From Armatimonadota bacterium (GTDB lineage Bacteria; Armatimonadota; Fimbriimonadia; Fimbriimonadales; Fimbriimonadaceae), in NCBI GenBank assembly GCA_025360125.1, contig JANYCU010000052.1, forward strand, positions 1-64,000: a stretch of DNA of 64,000 bases, written 5' to 3'. The translations under genes were made by a program, and so were the position numbers. Position 1 is the stretch's first letter, and every line of letters starts with the position of its first letter. Of the stretch, positions 7,866-16,297 are shown in pieces. The notes under the pieces were generated by a model, which saw only the letters and a program-made list of their open reading frames with translations, did no database searches and was not told the origin of the DNA.

Positions 7866-9926
7866 ATGCAAGGAAACGGACTCATTTGGTTAACGCTTAC
7901 CCTCCCGGTTTTGGGAGCGCTCCTTCAGACGCTTTTGGGCAGAAAACTGCAGGACTCCGGTTCTGGAAAACGACTTCTCGGATTTCTTGCCGTCATTCCG
8001 ATCTTTTTGGCTTTCGTTGTTGGCGTGATGATCGCTAAGAACTTGGATCCGTCGACTTCGAGCGTCATTTCGAGCGTCCCTTGGATTGACATTAAGGGCC
8101 TTTCGATTCCGTTTGAACTAAGAATCGACACCTTGTCGATGACAATGGTTCTGATCATCACCGGAATTGGAGCGTTGATCCACTTGTATGCCACGGGATA
8201 CATGTCGAAAGAGAAGGATTACGCCCGATTTTTTGCCTATTTGAACCTGTTCATTGCTTCGATGCTGATCTTGGTTTTGGCCAATAACCTGCTTCTGTTG
8301 TTTGTCGGTTGGGAAGGCGTTGGTCTTTGTTCGTACTTACTGATCGGATTTTGGTATGAGGATCTGGCCAATTCGAAAGCGGCAAATAAAGCGTTTTTGG
8401 TCAACCGAGTCGGTGACTGGGGACTTACGCTTGGACTGCTTTTGATCATCGCAACGGTGGCAACGGCTCCGACCGGATTTGGCCCGAAGGACGCCCGATT
8501 GCTCAGCTATGACAATATCTTCCCGGTGTTGGAGCACGTTCTTCGGTTGCACCCAATGCTTGCCACGACGATAGGCCTACTACTTTTTGTTGGTGCATGC
8601 GGAAAATCGGCTCAGTTCCCGCTTTATCTTTGGTTGCCGGACGCCATGGCAGGTCCGACCCCGGTTTCTGCGCTCATTCACGCGGCTACGATGGTAACTT
8701 CTGGCGTGGTTCTGCTGAGCCGGATGCACGTGGTTTATGACTTGTCGCCCACGGCCTCTGCAGTCGTTTGCGTAGTTGGTGCCTTTACGGCTATGTTTGC
8801 CGCCGTGATCGCGTTTGGTCAGACGGACATCAAAAAGGTGCTGGCTTATTCGACCGTTTCACAGCTTGGCTTTATGTTTGTTGCGTGTGGAGCGGGTGCC
8901 TACTGGATCGCGATGTTCCACGTGATTACCCACGCATTCTTTAAGGCGTTGTTGTTCTTGGGTTCAGGTGCGGTCATTCATTCGATGTCGCACGAACAGG
9001 ACATGCGCAACTACGGCAAACTTGCGAAATACATTCCGATTACCTTTGGCACGATGATGGCTGGCTACCTCGCGATTTCTGGTGTGCCGCTTCTTTCGGG
9101 TGCGGTTTCGAAGGAGAAGATTATTGCTTCTGCGCTGGAGACAGACCTTGCGGTGCTGCCGGGCTTTAACGCCGGACAGTTTGCCGGATGGATTTGTTTG
9201 CTGACGGCCCTGCTGACTGCGATGTACATGACCCGAATGATGTTCTTGACGTTTGGCGGCAAAAAGGAGCAGTGGAGAGAAATTCCGGTTACTACTGACG
9301 ATCATCACGATTCAGATCACGATGGGGATGATCACCACGCTTTGACGGCGGATCATAAGCCCCACGAAGTACCCGTTAGCATGTGGTCTCCCTTGATTAT
9401 CCTTGCGGTGTTGAGCTTGGGAGGCGGATGGTTCCTCGATCAGGGCGAGCGTCTGAAGGAATGGCTATCGGCTCCAACTGTTGGCCCACGAGGAACGATT
9501 GCCTCAGTTACCGAATCATTGATTCCGGTTAGCCAGCTTGAAAAGATTTCTGCTGCGGCGGCGTTTGGCGGAATTCTGCTGGGAGCGTTTTTCTACTGGA
9601 AAGGATTGCCTAAGCGTGAAGGCTGGAACGAGGCTGAGTGGTCACCAATTCGACGGTGGATTCGCAACCAATACGGTTTTGATCATGCGATGGTTAGTGC
9701 GGCGGTCGATGGTGGAAACGAGCTTGCGGTCTTGATTGACGAGAATGTTGATCGAGGGGCGATTGCGGGAACGGGAGTTGGCCTTGGCAAGCTCTCAGAA
9801 TTTACTTTCTCGATATTGAATCGCCTTCAGTCGGGCATGGTTCGGATGTATGCACTATGCATGCTGGCTGGCGTTTTGGGTATCGGACTCTTGGTGGTTT
9901 ATGTGACGATGGGAGGCCATAAATGA
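7866..9926 (+). CDS. nuoL: NADH-quinone oxidoreductase subunit L
   Basis: A 686-residue antiporter-like proton-pumping subunit (MrpA/D family) with the long C-terminal lateral helix typical of NuoL. Marks are LLLFVGWEGVGLCSYLLIGFWY, LPDAMAGPTPVSALIHAATMVTSGV and KKVLAYSTVSQLGFM. A cytoplasmic or periplasmic loop near residue 480 is rich in His and Asp (DDHHDSDHDGDDHH), which could bind metal. The start follows GGAGGATAGCGACC, 5 nt after nuoK. Confidence 0.97.
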   Translation: MQGNGLIWLTLTLPVLGALLQTLLGRKLQDSGSGKRLLGFLAVIPIFLAFVVGVMIAKNLDPSTSSVISSVPWIDIKGLSIPFELRIDTLSMTMVLIITGIGALIHLYATGYMSKEKDYARFFAYLNLFIASMLILVLANNLLLLFVGWEGVGLCSYLLIGFWYEDLANSKAANKAFLVNRVGDWGLTLGLLLIIATVATAPTGFGPKDARLLSYDNIFPVLEHVLRLHPMLATTIGLLLFVGACGKSAQFPLYLWLPDAMAGPTPVSALIHAATMVTSGVVLLSRMHVVYDLSPTASAVVCVVGAFTAMFAAVIAFGQTDIKKVLAYSTVSQLGFMFVACGAGAYWIAMFHVITHAFFKALLFLGSGAVIHSMSHEQDMRNYGKLAKYIPITFGTMMAGYLAISGVPLLSGAVSKEKIIASALETDLAVLPGFNAGQFAGWICLLTALLTAMYMTRMMFLTFGGKKEQWREIPVTTDDHHDSDHDGDDHHALTADHKPHEVPVSMWSPLIILAVLSLGGGWFLDQGERLKEWLSAPTVGPRGTIASVTESLIPVSQLEKISAAAAFGGILLGAFFYWKGLPKREGWNEAEWSPIRRWIRNQYGFDHAMVSAAVDGGNELAVLIDENVDRGAIAGTGVGLGKLSEFTFSILNRLQSGMVRMYALCMLAGVLGIGLLVVYVTMGGHK

Positions 9927-11533
9927 GTTCGGTTCCTTACTTGAGCATTCTGATTTGGCTACCGATTTTGGCTGGGTTAGGGCTGGCCTTTATTCCGAAG
10001 CTTGGCGCAGGAATTCCGAAAGGTCTTGCATCTCTCGTTGCTTTGGCGACCTTGATCGTAACGGGCACGATAACCGCGCTGTTTTTGACTGGAGACGCGG
10101 GTTTTAGCCTTCAGCAGCAATTGAATTGGATTCCTAACATGGGAATCAGTTACTTTGTTGGGGTTGATAGCATGGCGGCCTGGATGATGCTGTTGACCGC
10201 CTTCTTAGCCTTGATTGCGGTGTTGATTTCGAAGCCGAAAGAACGCGATGCGCAGTTTTTTGGCTTGCTGTTGTGCCTTGAGGGAACTCTATTCGGAATT
10301 TTCAGCAGCCTTGACTTGGTGCTGTTCTATGTCTTCTTTGAGCTTAGCTTGGTTCCGGTCGCGCTGATGATTCTCGGTTGGGGCTCGGGCGATAAGGGCA
10401 AAGTTGCGTTGCGGTACGTAGCGACTTTGTTTGCAGGTTCGCTGTTGATGCTGGTCGGCATGGCGATCTTGGCTAGCCGGGCGAATGTGGTTGACGGGCT
10501 ACCGACGTTCAATGCGTTGAAGCTTCAGGAATTAGTTGATACAAAAGGACTTTGGGCGAACTCATGGCCACTTCAGGCTTTGGCGTTTTGGGGATTCATG
10601 GTCGCGTTCCTCGTCAAGTCTCCGGTGGTGCCGATGCATCGCTGGCTGAACGATACTTACGAGGATGCGCCGATTGGCGCCGTTGTTGCGGGCGTGGTTT
10701 TGAAAGTTGGAACGTTTGGTATGTTCCGGTTCTGCTTGCCGTTGTTCCCGGACGCATGTCGGGTTTACGCTCCAGTCGTAGTTGCTTTAGGTGTTGTTGG
10801 GATCCTTTACGGGGGAATCCTCGCGATCATCCAGAAGACTCCAGGTCGGGTCATGGGCTTTTCGACGATCAGTCACGTTGGATTTATTTTGGTCGGGCTG
10901 TTCTCGCTGAACCATGCGGGAATGATGGGCGCGGCCTTCCAGCAATTTAATCACGGAATTGCCGCAGCGGCGGTATTCGTGCTGCTGAGCTTCTTGGCGG
11001 AGCGAACTCCGGCAAAGAATTTGAGCGAGCTTGGCGGACTGAAGAAGTCGATGCCGATCTTCTCCACGCTGTTCCTGATTGCGATGTTGACCAATTTGGG
11101 CTTGCCGTTTACGGGCGGGTTTATTGGCGAATTCTTGTCGCTGGTCGGTGCCTATATGGCGGGATTCACCGGAGCGAATGGCCTTTCGGTGATTTGGGTT
11201 TACTTGGCCGCGTTTGGTGCGATTCTCTCAGCGGGCTACATGCTTTATCTGTATCAGCGGATGTTCTACGGGAAGAAGCAGGAGACCGCGGAGTTTAAGG
11301 ATTTGACCTTGCATGAAACGCTGATAGGCGGGACCTTTGCTATCCTCATTTTGGTTTTGGGAATTTTGCCAATGACGTTGCTACACTCGATGGAACCAAA
11401 AATTGATGCCTTGGGTCGACCATTTCAGATGACGCACTCGGCTTCGGGCAGTGCGGCGCCAGCCGGATCAGGAGCCACAGCTAGATTGGTTTCGAATAGT
11501 TCGGCACCAGTTGGGGAGGTCAAGTTACCGTGA
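9923..11533 (+). CDS. nuoM: NADH-quinone oxidoreductase subunit M
   Basis: A 536-residue antiporter-like proton-pumping subunit. Marks are YVFFELSLVPVALMILGWG (conserved TM5 Glu), FLVKSPVVPMHRWLNDTYEDAPIGAVVAGVVLKVG and GFSTISHVGFILVGLF. It overlaps nuoL by 4 nt (ATGA) with GGGAGG upstream. The last 45 residues are a Ser/Ala/Gly-rich tail not typical of the family. Confidence 0.97.
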   Translation: MSSVPYLSILIWLPILAGLGLAFIPKLGAGIPKGLASLVALATLIVTGTITALFLTGDAGFSLQQQLNWIPNMGISYFVGVDSMAAWMMLLTAFLALIAVLISKPKERDAQFFGLLLCLEGTLFGIFSSLDLVLFYVFFELSLVPVALMILGWGSGDKGKVALRYVATLFAGSLLMLVGMAILASRANVVDGLPTFNALKLQELVDTKGLWANSWPLQALAFWGFMVAFLVKSPVVPMHRWLNDTYEDAPIGAVVAGVVLKVGTFGMFRFCLPLFPDACRVYAPVVVALGVVGILYGGILAIIQKTPGRVMGFSTISHVGFILVGLFSLNHAGMMGAAFQQFNHGIAAAAVFVLLSFLAERTPAKNLSELGGLKKSMPIFSTLFLIAMLTNLGLPFTGGFIGEFLSLVGAYMAGFTGANGLSVIWVYLAAFGAILSAGYMLYLYQRMFYGKKQETAEFKDLTLHETLIGGTFAILILVLGILPMTLLHSMEPKIDALGRPFQMTHSASGSAAPAGSGATARLVSNSSAPVGEVKLP

Positions 11534-12981
11534 AAACACTGTTTGCTTTGCCCGACTTTAATTGGGGAGTTCTCCTTCCGTTCCTCATCTTAGCGTTCAC
11601 GGGAATCTTCGGCTTGCTGGTCTTGCTGGTGAATCCGAAAGCGAATTCAAAGGTCATTCGAACGGTCACTATTTCTGGCGGTTTGGTTGCGTTGGTGAGT
11701 CAGTTTGCGCTGTTCGGCGGAGAGTACCGTTCGATGGGCGACATGGTGATGAAGACGAATCCGGGCATGATCGGGGAAGTTTTGATCCTGATTAGCTTGG
11801 TGGTGGTGGTTTTGATCTCGAAACCGTACCTGGAGCGCACGGCTTCAGACTCGCCGGAGTTCTATCCGCTTCTTTGTTGGGCGGCGCTGGGCGGCATGAT
11901 CATGTGCTCGTCGGATAACTTGCTGTGCATCTTTGTTGGCCTTGAACTGCTTTCGATCTCGCTTTATGTTTTGGCGGGCTTGAACAAGCGGTCGAAATTC
12001 TCGCAAGAGGCAGCGCTTAAATACTTCTTGTTGGGCGCGTTTGCGACTGGTTTCTTCTTATATGGGATTGCCTTTCTTTACGGGGCCAGCGGAAACCTGA
12101 GCTTGGACGGATTTAGCACGGCTCCGCTTCATTCGGGGACGGACAATCGGCCACTGTTTTATTTGAGCTTCGCGCTCATCATGGTCGGGATTGGGTTTAA
12201 ATGCGGATTGGTTCCTTTTCACCAATGGATTCCGGACGTGTATTCAGGAGCTCCCACCAACGTAGTTGCATTCATGGCGACGGGCGCAAAGGTGGGTCCA
12301 TTTATCGCGCTGTATAACATCATCATGGCGGTTCCGACCATGAGTGCAATCGCGGTGCCGATCTGTGTTGCCTTGAGCATTTTGTCGATGGTGGTTGGCA
12401 ACGTCATGGCGTTTAGCCAGCGCGACGTGAAGAAGATTTTGGCTTACTCGTCGATGGTGAATGCGGGATACATGCTTATCTACCTCGCGGGGTTGATGAA
12501 AGGGCACATGGCCGGGGCATTCCCGTTTGGCTATTTCTTGCTGGGATATGTTTTTGCGACGCTGGGAGTGTTTGTCATCTTGGCCCAGATTTCGGGCAGG
12601 GACGCGAGCCCAATAACGCTCCAGTCGCTGCGGGGACTATCGCAGCGGAGCCCCGGACTGGCGGCGTTGTTGGTGATCTTTGTGCTTTCGCAGATTGGGA
12701 TTGGACCAGTGGCGGGATTCGTTGCAAAGTTGATCTTTGTGAATGGCCTGATTGAGGCGAATCAGTCATGGATGGCGATCGTGCTGTTGGCCAATTCGGC
12801 GTTCGCTGCTTTTTACTATTTGAAGATACTTAAGGCTGCCTACTCGAGCGAAGAGGAAGGCGCGGCCATTCAGTTTGAGAACGGCATCGAAAGTAAGATC
12901 GCTTTGGCGGTTTGCACGGTCGGCGTCGTAGGAAGCGTGATTTTCTATTCCCCAATCTATCACTTCATCACGGCCCGATAA
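11530..12981 (+). CDS. nuoN: NADH-quinone oxidoreductase subunit N
   Basis: A 483-residue third antiporter-like subunit. Marks are FVGLELLSISLYVLAGLNKRS, the EAALKYFLLGAFATGFFLYG helix, FKCGLVPFHQWIPDVYSGAPT and KILAYSSMVNAGYML. The GTG start overlaps the nuoM stop and follows GGGGAGG at ordinary spacing. It completes the membrane arm H-J-K-L-M-N. Subunit A and the NADH-oxidising module must lie elsewhere if the complex is complete. Confidence 0.96.
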   Translation: MKTLFALPDFNWGVLLPFLILAFTGIFGLLVLLVNPKANSKVIRTVTISGGLVALVSQFALFGGEYRSMGDMVMKTNPGMIGEVLILISLVVVVLISKPYLERTASDSPEFYPLLCWAALGGMIMCSSDNLLCIFVGLELLSISLYVLAGLNKRSKFSQEAALKYFLLGAFATGFFLYGIAFLYGASGNLSLDGFSTAPLHSGTDNRPLFYLSFALIMVGIGFKCGLVPFHQWIPDVYSGAPTNVVAFMATGAKVGPFIALYNIIMAVPTMSAIAVPICVALSILSMVVGNVMAFSQRDVKKILAYSSMVNAGYMLIYLAGLMKGHMAGAFPFGYFLLGYVFATLGVFVILAQISGRDASPITLQSLRGLSQRSPGLAALLVIFVLSQIGIGPVAGFVAKLIFVNGLIEANQSWMAIVLLANSAFAAFYYLKILKAAYSSEEEGAAIQFENGIESKIALAVCTVGVVGSVIFYSPIYHFITAR

Positions 12982-13036
12982 CGTACGGATCGGCATCTGC
13001 TGGTATTCGGTTCTGAGCGCGTGGCGCGCCGGCGAT

Positions 13037-13843
13037 ATGCCCATTGGCAAGTTCATTGAGTTTGCTCACGAAGTCGGCGCGGATGGGATTGAGATTCTCG
13101 ATGCATTCTTGTATGCGCCGGGGGTTGTGCGTGATCACTTGCCCAGCCAGGAAGTTTTGGATGTCTTTGTAGCCGAGGCTTCGGAGGCATTGCTTCGCAC
13201 CGGTTTGGCGGTCCATGCCGTCAGCGTCACGAACGACTTTAACTTTGAGGACTCGGCTCGGTTGAAAGTTGAGCGGGAGAAGATTCAGCTCGGGATTGAT
13301 CTTGCCAAGAAGTTTTCTGCTCCGGCGGTAAGGGTGTTTTCGGGGAATCCGACTTCGAGTGATGGCGTAGATATGGTTCGATACCGGGCCATTGATGCGC
13401 TTAAAGATTTGGCGGTCCAAGGCGTGACGCTTGCGCTTGAAAACCACGGCGCGGTGTTTGCGACGCCGGGCAGATTGTTGTCGATGTTGGAGCCTCTGGA
13501 GGGACGGAACGTTGGATTGTGCTTTGATGTTGGCAATTTTTTGCTGGCCGACATCGATGCGGTGTCGGCGGCTTCGGAGTTGCCCTTGCCTGCGCTGATC
13601 CATGTTAAGGATTTTCGGTTGGATGAAGCGGGTCCTTATCGTTCGTCGCGAGGGAAGGTTTACGGCGGATGTCGGCTGGGAGAGGGCGTTGTTCCGTTGC
13701 GGGAGACCCTGAATGTGTTGCTGGACCGACTGGACGGTCAACCGATCTGTTTGGACATTGAGCTTGAGTGCGGCGACGACGGCATTGAGGCAACTCGCCA
13801 CGCGGTTAAGTGGCTCAGAGAGCTTTTATCAGCGCGACCGTAA
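13037..13843 (+). CDS. Sugar phosphate isomerase/epimerase-like TIM barrel protein
   Basis: A xylose-isomerase-like TIM barrel (AP endonuclease 2 superfamily). Visible strands and metal ligands are GADGIEILDAF, the LALENHG strand with Glu, VGLCFDVGN with Asp, IHVKDFRL with His, and a C-terminal LDIELECG. Members isomerise or epimerise sugars and inositols with a divalent metal, and the substrate here is unknown. The first ATG lies at 13037, but the same frame encodes VRIGICWYSVLSAWRAGD immediately before it (12983-13036). That looks like the missing first beta strand, so the true start may be a non-standard codon near 12980-12990. It follows nuoN directly. Confidence 0.75.
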   Translation: MPIGKFIEFAHEVGADGIEILDAFLYAPGVVRDHLPSQEVLDVFVAEASEALLRTGLAVHAVSVTNDFNFEDSARLKVEREKIQLGIDLAKKFSAPAVRVFSGNPTSSDGVDMVRYRAIDALKDLAVQGVTLALENHGAVFATPGRLLSMLEPLEGRNVGLCFDVGNFLLADIDAVSAASELPLPALIHVKDFRLDEAGPYRSSRGKVYGGCRLGEGVVPLRETLNVLLDRLDGQPICLDIELECGDDGIEATRHAVKWLRELLSARP

Positions 13844-14837
13844 GCTTGGCTAGCTGATCCATCGAGTTTCGGTGAATGATTTCGTAGCCGTGGCTGTTTT
13901 CCATTGGTAATCCGAGGGTGATGGGGTGTGCGCAGAGGCCTTTCGCGGCTGAACAGCTTGCGTCGCTCCCGCCTCGGGAGAGGGCTTGGAACTGCACTTC
14001 GATGCCAGATTTCGCGCTGACTTCGGCGATGAGGTCGCCAAGATGGGGTGGTATTGCGGCGTAGGCGTCGCTGACCCAGACGGTTGGACGGGCGTCGATG
14101 GCGATTGGTGCGTCAGGGACTTGGGGGCCGAGTTCGAGGGCGATGCAGATGTCGGGTTGTTCTTGGGTGAGGAAGTAAAGTGCACCTTCGCCGCCGACTT
14201 CTTCGCTGGTGGTGGCCACGAAGGTCACGTCGAGGTCCTGACCTTTGAGGGTTTCGAGGGCTAATAGCCAACTGACGAGATCGGCGCGGTCATCGAGGAA
14301 GTAGCCGGAGACGAAGTCACCGAACTGGGTGAGGATGCGTCGACTGGGGGAGACGGCGACGCGGGTGCCGAGTCGGACTCCACGCTTTTTGAGTTCGTCT
14401 TTGGTTTGGCCGGTAGTGATGGTGACCATATCCCAGGTGAGGACGTCGGTTTTGGCGCGTTTTGCCGCGCTGAGATTACTGTCGGTGTGGATAGAGCCGA
14501 CCCCGAGGATGGCTTCGAAGTGACCGCTTTTTGCCATGATGGTGACAGGGCCCTCTCCGAGTTTCCAGGGGAAGATTCCGCCGAGCGGCGCGACTTTGAG
14601 GGTTCCGTCGGGATTGATTTGTTTGACGAAGAGCGCAATTTCGTCCATGTGGGCGGTGACAACGATTTTGGATTTCTTATGTTTGCCAAGGCGGACAATG
14701 AGGTTGCCTTTGGCGTCGATGGTGTGTTCGAACTTGAGTTTATTGAGATGACCAATGAGAACATCTCGAACAAGAGACTCCTGGCCGGGAGGTCCGGGGA
14801 CGGAAACCAGTTCTTGTAAAAGTTCGAGGGAGTTCAT
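13815..14837 (-). CDS. M42 family metallo-aminopeptidase
   Basis: A 340-residue dinuclear zinc aminopeptidase of the M42 (FrvX/PepA-like, formerly endoglucanase) family, cytoplasmic and usually a dodecameric shell. Marks are VVTAHMDEIALFV (metal His-Asp), YFLDDRADLVSWLLALE (bridging Asp), VATTSEEVGGEGALY (catalytic Glu-Glu), ALELGPQVPD, and SRGGSDA. It runs against the preceding gene and overlaps its 3' end by 29 nt. TAAACT lies 6 nt before the ATG, suggesting leaderless transcription. Confidence 0.92.
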   Translation of the reverse strand: MNSLELLQELVSVPGPPGQESLVRDVLIGHLNKLKFEHTIDAKGNLIVRLGKHKKSKIVVTAHMDEIALFVKQINPDGTLKVAPLGGIFPWKLGEGPVTIMAKSGHFEAILGVGSIHTDSNLSAAKRAKTDVLTWDMVTITTGQTKDELKKRGVRLGTRVAVSPSRRILTQFGDFVSGYFLDDRADLVSWLLALETLKGQDLDVTFVATTSEEVGGEGALYFLTQEQPDICIALELGPQVPDAPIAIDARPTVWVSDAYAAIPPHLGDLIAEVSAKSGIEVQFQALSRGGSDASCSAAKGLCAHPITLGLPMENSHGYEIIHRNSMDQLAKLTVALIKAL

Positions 14838-14849
14838 GGTGGGAGTTTA
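14838..14849 (-). promoter_or_regulatory. -10-like TAAACT abutting the M42 peptidase start
   Basis: On the minus strand TAAACT (14849-14844) is followed by CCCACC and the ATG at 14837. The same hexamer and the same 6-nt gap occur before the gene at 34972. Confidence 0.45.
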
Positions 14850-14878
14850 TCCTAACTCATTCGTGGCAAAATGGAGCT

Positions 14879-15619
14879 ATGGTTGGCATTTTGGTCGGGA
14901 TGTTGTTCGTGGGCCGGGTTGACATCCCCGAGAGTCTCATTCAGATATCAAAGAAGTATGAGGTTCAGGTGGACGTGATTGCTGAGCCATATAGCTGGCG
15001 CGGACGGGGATATACGGTTGAGACGTCGGCACCGACTTCGGCGGACTTGGCGAAGTACGCGAAAATTTTCGCTAGCGAGTGGAATCGGTATCCGGTGAGC
15101 GTGATTCGGGCCGCGAAGGTGAAGAGGATCGTGATTGCGACTGGGATCTCGTTGAACAAACAGGTTCGGGCAGCGGTGCCTTCGTTTGACTCGAACACGA
15201 TGTATTACGACACGACTTTGGGCTCCTACAATGAGGCGTATCAGCGGTTGGTGGTGCACCATGAGTTTTTTCACATGATGGATCAGGTGCAGGGTCTGGT
15301 GCGGAAGGATCCGGAATGGGCGGCATTGAATCCGCCAGATTTTCATTATGGAAATGGCGGAGACAAGATGCGGAACTTAGGGGCGGGAGTGCTGACCGAC
15401 AAACTGCCGGGGGTTTTGACTCCGTACGCGATGTCGGCGATTGAGGAAGATAAGGCGGAGCTGTATGGGCACCTGTTGGTTGATCGGGAATATGTTGCGG
15501 GACGGGTGAAGGCGGATGCGGTTATCGCGGCGAAGGTGGGCCTTTTGAAAGCGCGGATGCAGAAGTGGGATGCGGAGTTTAGCGACGAGTTTTGGAATTC
15601 GATGGCGTGGGGAACTTAG
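14879..15619 (+). CDS. Secreted zinc metallopeptidase-like protein with HExxH motif
   Basis: A 246-residue protein. The N-terminus is a short hydrophobic segment (VGILVGMLFVGRV), perhaps a weak signal or anchor. VVHHEFFHMMDQ near residue 125 is a gluzincin-type HExxH zinc site, and AIEEDKAELYGHLL about 70 residues on could supply the third ligand and the E-x-A-E helix. This layout fits putative zinc-binding metallopeptidases (NTF/DUF-type, anthrax lethal factor-like), but I do not recognise the exact family. The C-terminal FSDEFWNS is duplicated downstream at 17597 and 18278. It is divergent from the M42 gene, 41 nt apart. Confidence 0.6.
   Translation: MVGILVGMLFVGRVDIPESLIQISKKYEVQVDVIAEPYSWRGRGYTVETSAPTSADLAKYAKIFASEWNRYPVSVIRAAKVKRIVIATGISLNKQVRAAVPSFDSNTMYYDTTLGSYNEAYQRLVVHHEFFHMMDQVQGLVRKDPEWAALNPPDFHYGNGGDKMRNLGAGVLTDKLPGVLTPYAMSAIEEDKAELYGHLLVDREYVAGRVKADAVIAAKVGLLKARMQKWDAEFSDEFWNSMAWGT
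15577..15602 (+). repeat. Direct repeat copy 1 (gene 3' end, FSDEFWNS-coding)
   Basis: A 26-nt block beginning GTTTAGCGACGAGTTTTGG, within the 3' end of the HExxH gene. It is identical to 17597-17622 and nearly so to 18278-18303. Here it is read as part of an intact gene, so this is probably the source copy. Confidence 0.85.
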
Positions 15620-15731
15620 CGGAAAGTTTCTGCACTGCCTCTAACCCTTTTATCTACTTCGCACCTATTCCCTAAATTGAGGTGCCGCAAATCAATGTTA
15701 ATTTCGTTTTAACTTTAGCCATGTCGCCTGA

Positions 15732-15762
15732 CTTGATTTAGGAAAGCCTTATCTAAATCAGG
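15732..15762. repeat. Inverted repeat in the AT-rich gap
   Basis: CTTGATTTAG and CTAAATCAGG form a 10-bp stem with one G-U pair and an 11-nt loop. No U-run follows, so it is not a standard terminator. It lies in the 195-nt spacer between the HExxH gene and the first orphan gene. Confidence 0.5.
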
Positions 15763-15838
15763 TTTGGTCAAATGTGCGAAAGTTTCAGGGGGAGAAAGAG
15801 CTTTTTAAAAAAAGTTGCAACCATGTTCAATGTGTGAT

Positions 15839-16297
15839 ATGATTACCAATGTGTTATTTATTCCTGCCATTGTAATTAGCTCGGTAGTTAACCCGCTGCT
15901 AGTATCGCCCACAATCGTCATTCCCGAAGATTACATCAAGACCACCGTTTGGAGTCCGGACATAAAGCACAAGACAGCCCACATTCAACCAGGAGATACT
16001 GAACCGTTCCCTGGTAATCATAGTTGCAAAGACGACGCTTCTGTTGTTCCAGCCACTGGCTCTTTACCTACGACAGGAAGTGGTGCACCTAGCCTAAATT
16101 GGACTGATTGGTTTGTGAGCCTTTTCGACACGTTTACACTAAATCACAAGAAAAACTACGGAAGCACTGTTTTGAATTTCAACTATGATTTCATCTCATG
16201 CCAGGGTTATCAGAAATTTCTTGGGACATCCACTGGCAATGTTTACAAGAGAAATGGAGTCCAATGGGATTATGTTGGCGTCTTTGATGCAGAATGA
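15839..16297 (+). CDS. Hypothetical protein, exported or membrane-anchored
   Basis: I do not recognise this protein. From the ATG at 15839 it has a hydrophobic N-terminus (VLFIPAIVISSVVNPLLVS) that could be a signal or anchor, then about 125 polar residues with two cysteines in the rest (HSCKDD and ISCQGY). A TTG at 15815 would add eight residues. Base composition is clearly more AT-rich than the flanking housekeeping genes. It overlaps the next gene by ATGA, so the two are co-translated. Confidence 0.5.
   Translation: MITNVLFIPAIVISSVVNPLLVSPTIVIPEDYIKTTVWSPDIKHKTAHIQPGDTEPFPGNHSCKDDASVVPATGSLPTTGSGAPSLNWTDWFVSLFDTFTLNHKKNYGSTVLNFNYDFISCQGYQKFLGTSTGNVYKRNGVQWDYVGVFDAE

Noticed and set aside
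13968-14264. Plus-strand frames opposite the M42 peptidase
   Set aside because: They are codon-mirror shadows of a gene with complete M42 catalytic motifs.
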